NCBI RefSeq assembly: GCF_042662125.1
Contig: NZ_JBHSXL010000002.1
Location: 263,857 to 327,856 of the forward strand
Length of the DNA stretch: 64,000 nucleotides
DNA from: Halopenitus salinus
GTDB lineage: Archaea > Halobacteriota > Halobacteria > Halobacteriales > Haloferacaceae
Direction of reading: 5' to 3'
This document shows, in pieces, positions 60,530 to 64,000 of this stretch (the stretch's first letter is position 1; every line of letters begins with the position of its first letter). The position numbers and the translations under genes are program-made. The notes beneath the pieces were generated by a model. That model had not been told where the DNA came from, ran no database searches, and saw only the letters and a program-made list of their open reading frames with translations.

Positions 60530-61466
60530 CTTTGTTGAATTCGATGACGGCGTCGGGGTCACTGTTTGAGCGCTTGTTCGAGATTGTAGACTGTGGGGAT
60601 CACCACGAGCTCGCGGAACTCGCGGTACCATGCGTGAGGGTGGACAGCGGGGCCGAACCGACGCTTGATGGCCGAAAAGGCGGTCTCGGCCATCCAGCGC
60701 TGGCCGTATAATTCGCTGTCCAACCGGGCGTTGTGTGCGTGATCGTACGCAGCAAACAGCCGATGACGAAGCAAGGGCCGGACGCCCTCTGACCGGAGAG
60801 CGTCCCGGAGAGATTGGTTGTCATAGCCTTTGTCGCCGGCGATACTTTCTATTTTCTCGGTGTTACGAAGGGCGACTCGACGGCCAGTTTGGGTGTCGTG
60901 AGGCCAGTGTGCCGAGCAGTGAATATCGAGGATGGCACACGAGTCTGTATCGACGAGCGCCGTCGTTTTCAGCGTGCGTATATGGCGATCCGAGCGGTGT
61001 TGGTAGTGTCTCGATGCCGTTTCGCGGTCGAAGAATGTGGCATCGATGGCACCGTGCGAGCCCGGATCGCAGATGGTCGCGGACTCCCGGAGGAAGCCGC
61101 GCCACACCGACATGGGCACCCTCTCAAACGACCGGTACAGCGTTGAGGGTGCGGGAAATGCCGTCGCGCGAGCTGTAACAGACCACGAACGCGATCCATC
61201 TCGCTCGCCCAATCGACGATCTCGCGGTGCGTCGCGTCCATCTGAACCCGAAAAAAGTGGAGCGTGACATGCTTCCAGCCGGAAAACCCGTGGCCAGTCG
61301 GATCACTCACCGCCGTTGGACTGGCGGCAGAGCGCTTTTGAGCCAGCGACACGGCTTGCTTACCGAAGCGGAAGAGGAGTTTAGGCACATTCGGCTCTTC
61401 CGCTTCGCTTCCGTCTTCAGAGCGACGCTATCCTGCCGCATTCTGCGGATTCAACAGAACACCTTG
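60530..61466 (-). mobile_element. IS5-type element, inactive
   Basis: Ends suggested by related inverted sequences, TTTGTTGAATTC at about 60532 and its partner TCTGTTGAATCC (minus strand) at about 61446-61457. It holds one broken transposase gene. Its right end lies 5-10 bases inside a small gene start at 61471. Confidence 0.6.
60559..61388 (-). pseudogene. IS5-type transposase, frameshifted
   Basis: The N-terminal frame from 61388 (MPKLLFRFGKQAVSLAQKRS... DWASEMDRVRGLLQLARR) breaks at about 61152. The C-terminal frame continues FPAPSTLYRSFERVPMSVWR, AIDATFFDRETAS (Asp), AGDKGYDN (Asp) and ETAFSAIKRRFG (Glu) to 60559. One missing G in a CCCGGCA-type context explains the shift. All DDE motifs are present in the remainder. 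Confidence 0.8.
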
Positions 61467-61471
61467 GACAT
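61467..61471 (-). pseudogene. Start codon of a gene beheaded by the IS5-type element
   Basis: Minus strand ATG at 61471 reads MSKVFC and then stops inside the IS end. A full leader hairpin is present upstream (61490-61525). Only the first one or two codons of the original gene remain; the rest is displaced or lost. Confidence 0.4.
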
Positions 61472-61489
61472 ACTTCGGTGAGGGCACGC

Positions 61490-61525
61490 TATTGCTGTGC
61501 CCTCCGCCCTTCGAGGGGCAATAAA
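61490..61525 (-). promoter_or_regulatory. Leader hairpin element (copy 14) before beheaded gene
   Basis: On the minus strand: TTTTATTG, CCCC arm, TCGAA loop, GGGC arm, GGAGGGCAC which can also pair with GTGCCCTC further on. 19 bases before the orphan start at 61471. Confidence 0.55.
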
Positions 61526-61593
61526 ATCTACACGTACAAAGAGCAGTCTTGGAATTCGGTTCAACGAAGAGCTTCTATAGACACACTCGACCG

Positions 61594-62556
61594 TTATTGG
61601 ATATCAGGGCGTAATGGGGAGAGCTCTTCCCACTGTGCATGATGTTCGACGCAAAGCGTCACAAGGTTTTCGAGCATATTTGCTCGTTCGTAGTCAATTT
61701 CTCCATCATCATGGAACGAGCGTAGTGGGATGACGTGATGCACATGCAGGCTTTTGCTGAACTGATCCCGATGAGTTTCACTGGAGATTTGACATCCAGG
61801 ATGTTGACACTCGTAAGAATCACGCTCTAACGCTCGTGTTCGTATTGTCTTCCAATTCGGCCCGTACCAGAGTCGTTCCCGCTTTTCTGCCCCGGCCCAC
61901 AATGGATGGTCAGGGCCGGTGAATGGGGTGAATGGTTCGTATCCTGCGGTCTTGATTGCTTCATTCCAACTCCCGAACTTTCGGATGTAGCCGCGGAGTG
62001 AGTATCGGCTATCGCTATTCAAATCGGAGATGAAGGGAGCACGACCGAGTTTCTCGGCTAATCGGTGAATCTCCTCGATAAGTTCCTCACGTGGGATTTC
62101 CTCGTGATTGGGCTCGAAGCCAACACTCCGTAGTGCGTTATTCCAGCTTCCGAAATGCTTGGTGGCCGCTTTTCTCGAATATTGCCCGTACTCGTTCATC
62201 TCCTCGACCGTTGGTGGATGACCGAGCTGCTCGCTGAGTGATTGAATGGCTTCGACAACCTCCGCTTTCGAGACGGTCGCTGGTTTGTTGATTTCAAGCC
62301 CCGCCTCCCGGAGTGCATCGTTCCAGGTTCCAAATTCGGTGATGTACGCTTTCTGCGTATACCGCCCCTTTTCGTCCATTTCGCTCATAGCCGGTGAATG
62401 GCCGAGTTCCGTGGCGAGTCGCTGTAGCGCGTGTATGAATTCATCTCGCTGCTGGTCTTCTCGGTGGTTCTGCGAGATGTGGCCTGCTTTCTTTGGACCT
62501 GATTCGAACTCGGTGCCGCAGTACTCGCGTTCGTAGCTGCCTGTTTCGTTGGACAT
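61594..62556 (-). CDS. HNH endonuclease with homing-endonuclease-associated repeats
   Basis: 320 residues (MSNETGSYEREYCGTEFESG). Three repeats of about 55 residues between 35 and 205, each with pattern ...L...LG..P...EM...G.Y....Y...FGSWN.A....G (GTWNDALREAGLEI, GSWNNALRSVGFEP, GSWNEAIKTAGYEP), typical of homing-endonuclease-associated repeats that bind DNA. The C-terminal HNH nuclease has CQHPGC, HVHHVIPLRSF and NLVTLCVEHH (about 240-310). It has a hairpin leader at 62582-62611 and may be a free-standing homing or defence nuclease. Confidence 0.88.
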   Translation of the reverse strand: MSNETGSYEREYCGTEFESGPKKAGHISQNHREDQQRDEFIHALQRLATELGHSPAMSEMDEKGRYTQKAYITEFGTWNDALREAGLEINKPATVSKAEVVEAIQSLSEQLGHPPTVEEMNEYGQYSRKAATKHFGSWNNALRSVGFEPNHEEIPREELIEEIHRLAEKLGRAPFISDLNSDSRYSLRGYIRKFGSWNEAIKTAGYEPFTPFTGPDHPLWAGAEKRERLWYGPNWKTIRTRALERDSYECQHPGCQISSETHRDQFSKSLHVHHVIPLRSFHDDGEIDYERANMLENLVTLCVEHHAQWEELSPLRPDIQ

Positions 62557-62581
62557 AGTGATTCAGCGAACGCGAATTGAA

Positions 62582-62611
62582 GGCGCTCGCACCCCTCGGT
62601 GCGCCAATAAA
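62582..62611 (-). promoter_or_regulatory. Leader hairpin element (copy 15) before HNH gene
   Basis: On the minus strand: TTTATTG, GCGCACC arm, GAGG loop, GGTGCG arm, AGCGCC. 26 bases before the start at 62556. Confidence 0.55.
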
Positions 62612-62692
62612 CTCTCAGTGGCCCGCGGGTTGGCCTGTTGTCAAGGTCGTGGCTGCGCGCGCAGCGACCGGAGGGAGCGAGCACGGAGCGGT

Positions 62693-62714
62693 GGGTGGGG
62701 AGGTGGGGTTTGGG
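62693..62714 (+). repeat. G-quadruplex motif downstream of second RPA-like gene
   Basis: G tracts at 62693 (GGG), 62697 (GGGG), 62705 (GGGG) and 62712 (GGG), loops of 1, 4 and 3 bases, the same spacing as at 32197-32218. It sits 42 bases after the stop of the RPA-like gene. Confidence 0.6.
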
Positions 62715-62755
62715 TCGGCGCCGGCATCAGCAAAAAGGGGATCGCGACGATCTGG

Positions 62756-63652
62756 CTACTCCCACCACCGACCGCGCTCGGGGAAATGGACCGTGCTCCA
62801 CCCGGTCAACGCGAGTGAGACGCGCCCCTCGTACCAGTTTCGCGCCGCCCCGTAGATGCGCACCCGTTCGCCCTCGCGCATCCACGGTTGCTTGGACGCC
62901 TTCCACACGGTCACTCGAGTCGTTCCACTGTCGTCACTGATGAGTCCGACCTGCGCGATCTTCCGACTCGACGGCTCCCACAACGTCTCGATGCGCCCTT
63001 CAACCGCCACCTCTCGTCGATCGACGTCCTCGAGTTTCTCGATCGGCACGATCCGTCCCGGCCCCAGCTGGAGTTCTTCGAAGGTCTTGATGACCGCAGC
63101 CATCTTACTCGTTCCACGCACCAACTCTCCGGCCACCCGCCGACTGATCGCCGCTCGCGTCCAGCCGCCGAGCTGCTTCGCTAATCGCCGCGCCTGCCTG
63201 TTCACGAACGCCAACTCGTCCTGGGGAAGTTCTTCCCGAGGATCCGGCCGATCCGGGTCAGCTAACGGGTCCACGCTCGCACGTCGACGTTCGAAGTCCA
63301 CTCGTCGGGCCGCGCTCCCCCGCGCCGCCGCGCTCCGCGTTCGCTCCTCGCGACCCTCCTGGGTCCCGAATGCCGCCCGGGCACTGATGCGCGCCAACTC
63401 GTCCTCCCGCGCCCGAATGCACTCTTCCTGTTTCAGGGTCACACCGTGGATCCGTTCCTGGCTCGTGTCGACCATCCCGTCCGGGTGATTGGCGTCCACT
63501 TTCGCTTGCACCTCCATCTGCACCGTCGCCCGTAGCTCCGGCGTTTCGTCGACGACTTCGAACCCGTCCTCGTCGACCTCCGGCTCATCCACGTGTTCGT
63601 ACGCCTGCTCATCAACCGAAACCTCATTACCAAAGACGTTCTTACTAGACAT
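62756..63652 (-). CDS. RPA-like single-strand DNA-binding protein, second copy
   Basis: 298 residues from MSSKNVFGNEVSVDEQAYEH; an upstream ATG at 63670 is not conserved in the paralogue. Same layout as 32258-33118: acidic start (VDEDGFEVVDETPELRATVQ), charged helical middle, C-terminal OB-fold (VAVEGRIETLWEPSSRKIAQ, TTRVTVWKASKQPWMREGER). The N-terminal 60 residues and the OB fold are well conserved between copies, the middle less so. Duplicated with its structured flanks. Confidence 0.75.
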   Translation of the reverse strand: MSSKNVFGNEVSVDEQAYEHVDEPEVDEDGFEVVDETPELRATVQMEVQAKVDANHPDGMVDTSQERIHGVTLKQEECIRAREDELARISARAAFGTQEGREERTRSAAARGSAARRVDFERRRASVDPLADPDRPDPREELPQDELAFVNRQARRLAKQLGGWTRAAISRRVAGELVRGTSKMAAVIKTFEELQLGPGRIVPIEKLEDVDRREVAVEGRIETLWEPSSRKIAQVGLISDDSGTTRVTVWKASKQPWMREGERVRIYGAARNWYEGRVSLALTGWSTVHFPERGRWWE

Positions 63653-64000
63653 TGGAGTTACTTGCTCCAAAGGCGCTCACGACGCGCCACCACCCGCGCT
63701 CTATCGCGGGTTTTTCACGACAGTTACCGACAGGAGTCATCTGCGCTCTCGCTCGCGCCTTCGCGCACGCCTTTGGCGGGCGCGAGCGAGAGCGCCCGAC
63801 ACGACGGGCCACAACCAGCCCCGCGCGGCGATCCGCCCGGCGCGAGCGTCCAGCGGAGTAAGCGTAGGGGGCGAGCAGCCACGCAGCGCAGCCCCCTGCG
63901 GTTACCCGCTGGCGTCGAGGGCACATGCACTTTAGCCCGGAACGGGCGCTCGCTGTGCGGAGAGCGCCCGCACGCCCGGAATGGTCGGTCGCGAGCGAAG
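63653..64000 (-). ncRNA. Large structured element upstream of RPA-like gene (copy B, cut by window end)
   Basis: Aligns with 33119-33480. Stems: TTGGAG/CTCCAA by the start codon; ACCCGCG/CGCGGGT; 17-base stem 63743-63759 / 63779-63795; long stem 63850-63872 / 63891-63912, with compensatory changes relative to copy A. Shared end motif TTTTAGCCCGGAACGG-like and CGCCCGGAATGGTCGGTC at 63931-63992. It continues past the window. Confidence 0.6.

Noticed and set aside
1..64000. CRISPR array, tRNA or rRNA genes
   Set aside because: No regularly spaced direct repeats and no tRNA- or rRNA-like sequence were recognised by reading; a tRNAscan or Infernal run would be decisive.

Overview
The window looks like part of a large plasmid or integrated mobile island of a halophilic archaeon (class Halobacteria). 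The evidence is very acidic predicted proteins, high G+C with GC-rich third codon positions, archaeal TFIIB genes (one intact, one broken), TrmB/HTH_10-type archaeal regulators, Tat-plus-lipobox secretion signals, and haloarchaeal IS types (IS200/IS605 tnpB-only, IS6-like, IS5-like). No rRNA, tRNA, CRISPR array or replication initiator was found.

Layout. 0-6.7 kb: small accessory genes, an Mrr-like nuclease, a three-gene operon of conserved haloarchaeal plasmid proteins, and a tnpB element next to a truncated paralogue of one of them. 6.9-13.5 kb: aconitase, a CPC-type heavy-metal P-type ATPase and its probable HTH_10 regulator, with a palindrome between the last two. 13.5-24.5 kb: accessory genes (DUF6735-like, geranylgeranyl-reductase-like/TrmB pair, zinc-ribbon and SWIM proteins, DUF7342-like HTH genes), two more tnpB elements, and a tfb gene split by one of them. 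24.9-31.5 kb: a lower-GC five-gene operon (winged helix, N6-adenine methyltransferase, dual-GHKL ATPase, receiver-like protein, unknown protein), a candidate uncharacterised defence system. 31.9-41.7 kb: RPA-like gene with large structured flanks, RHH/PIN toxin-antitoxin, FRG protein, ArdC-like antirestriction protein, SWIM and zinc-ribbon proteins, and a secreted beta-lactamase-fold lipoprotein with a DUF3006 partner. 42-52.4 kb: a carbohydrate cassette (M24-like protein, MalEFGK-type ABC importer, IclR regulator, GH4 glycosidase) bracketed by two same-orientation IS6-type copies. 53-60.5 kb: intact tfb, small membrane proteins, an RbsBAC-type importer and a cyclase-family hydrolase. 60.5-64 kb: broken IS5-type element, HNH protein with repeats, and a second RPA-like gene with the same structured flanks.

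Main unifying observation. At least fifteen otherwise unrelated genes or gene remnants, all on the minus strand, start just downstream of the same kind of leader: a T-rich tract, a GC hairpin and a second G-rich run. They include both tfb genes, the ArdC-like gene, a SWIM gene and the HNH gene; the two RPA-like genes have related but longer structured leaders. Single-strand-binding and antirestriction genes that share one orientation and hairpin leaders recall the leading regions of bacterial conjugative plasmids, where hairpins act as promoters on incoming single-stranded DNA. This analogy is an inference. The roughly 350-nt elements upstream of the two RPA-like genes keep their stems through compensatory base changes, and a four-tract G-quadruplex motif follows both genes.
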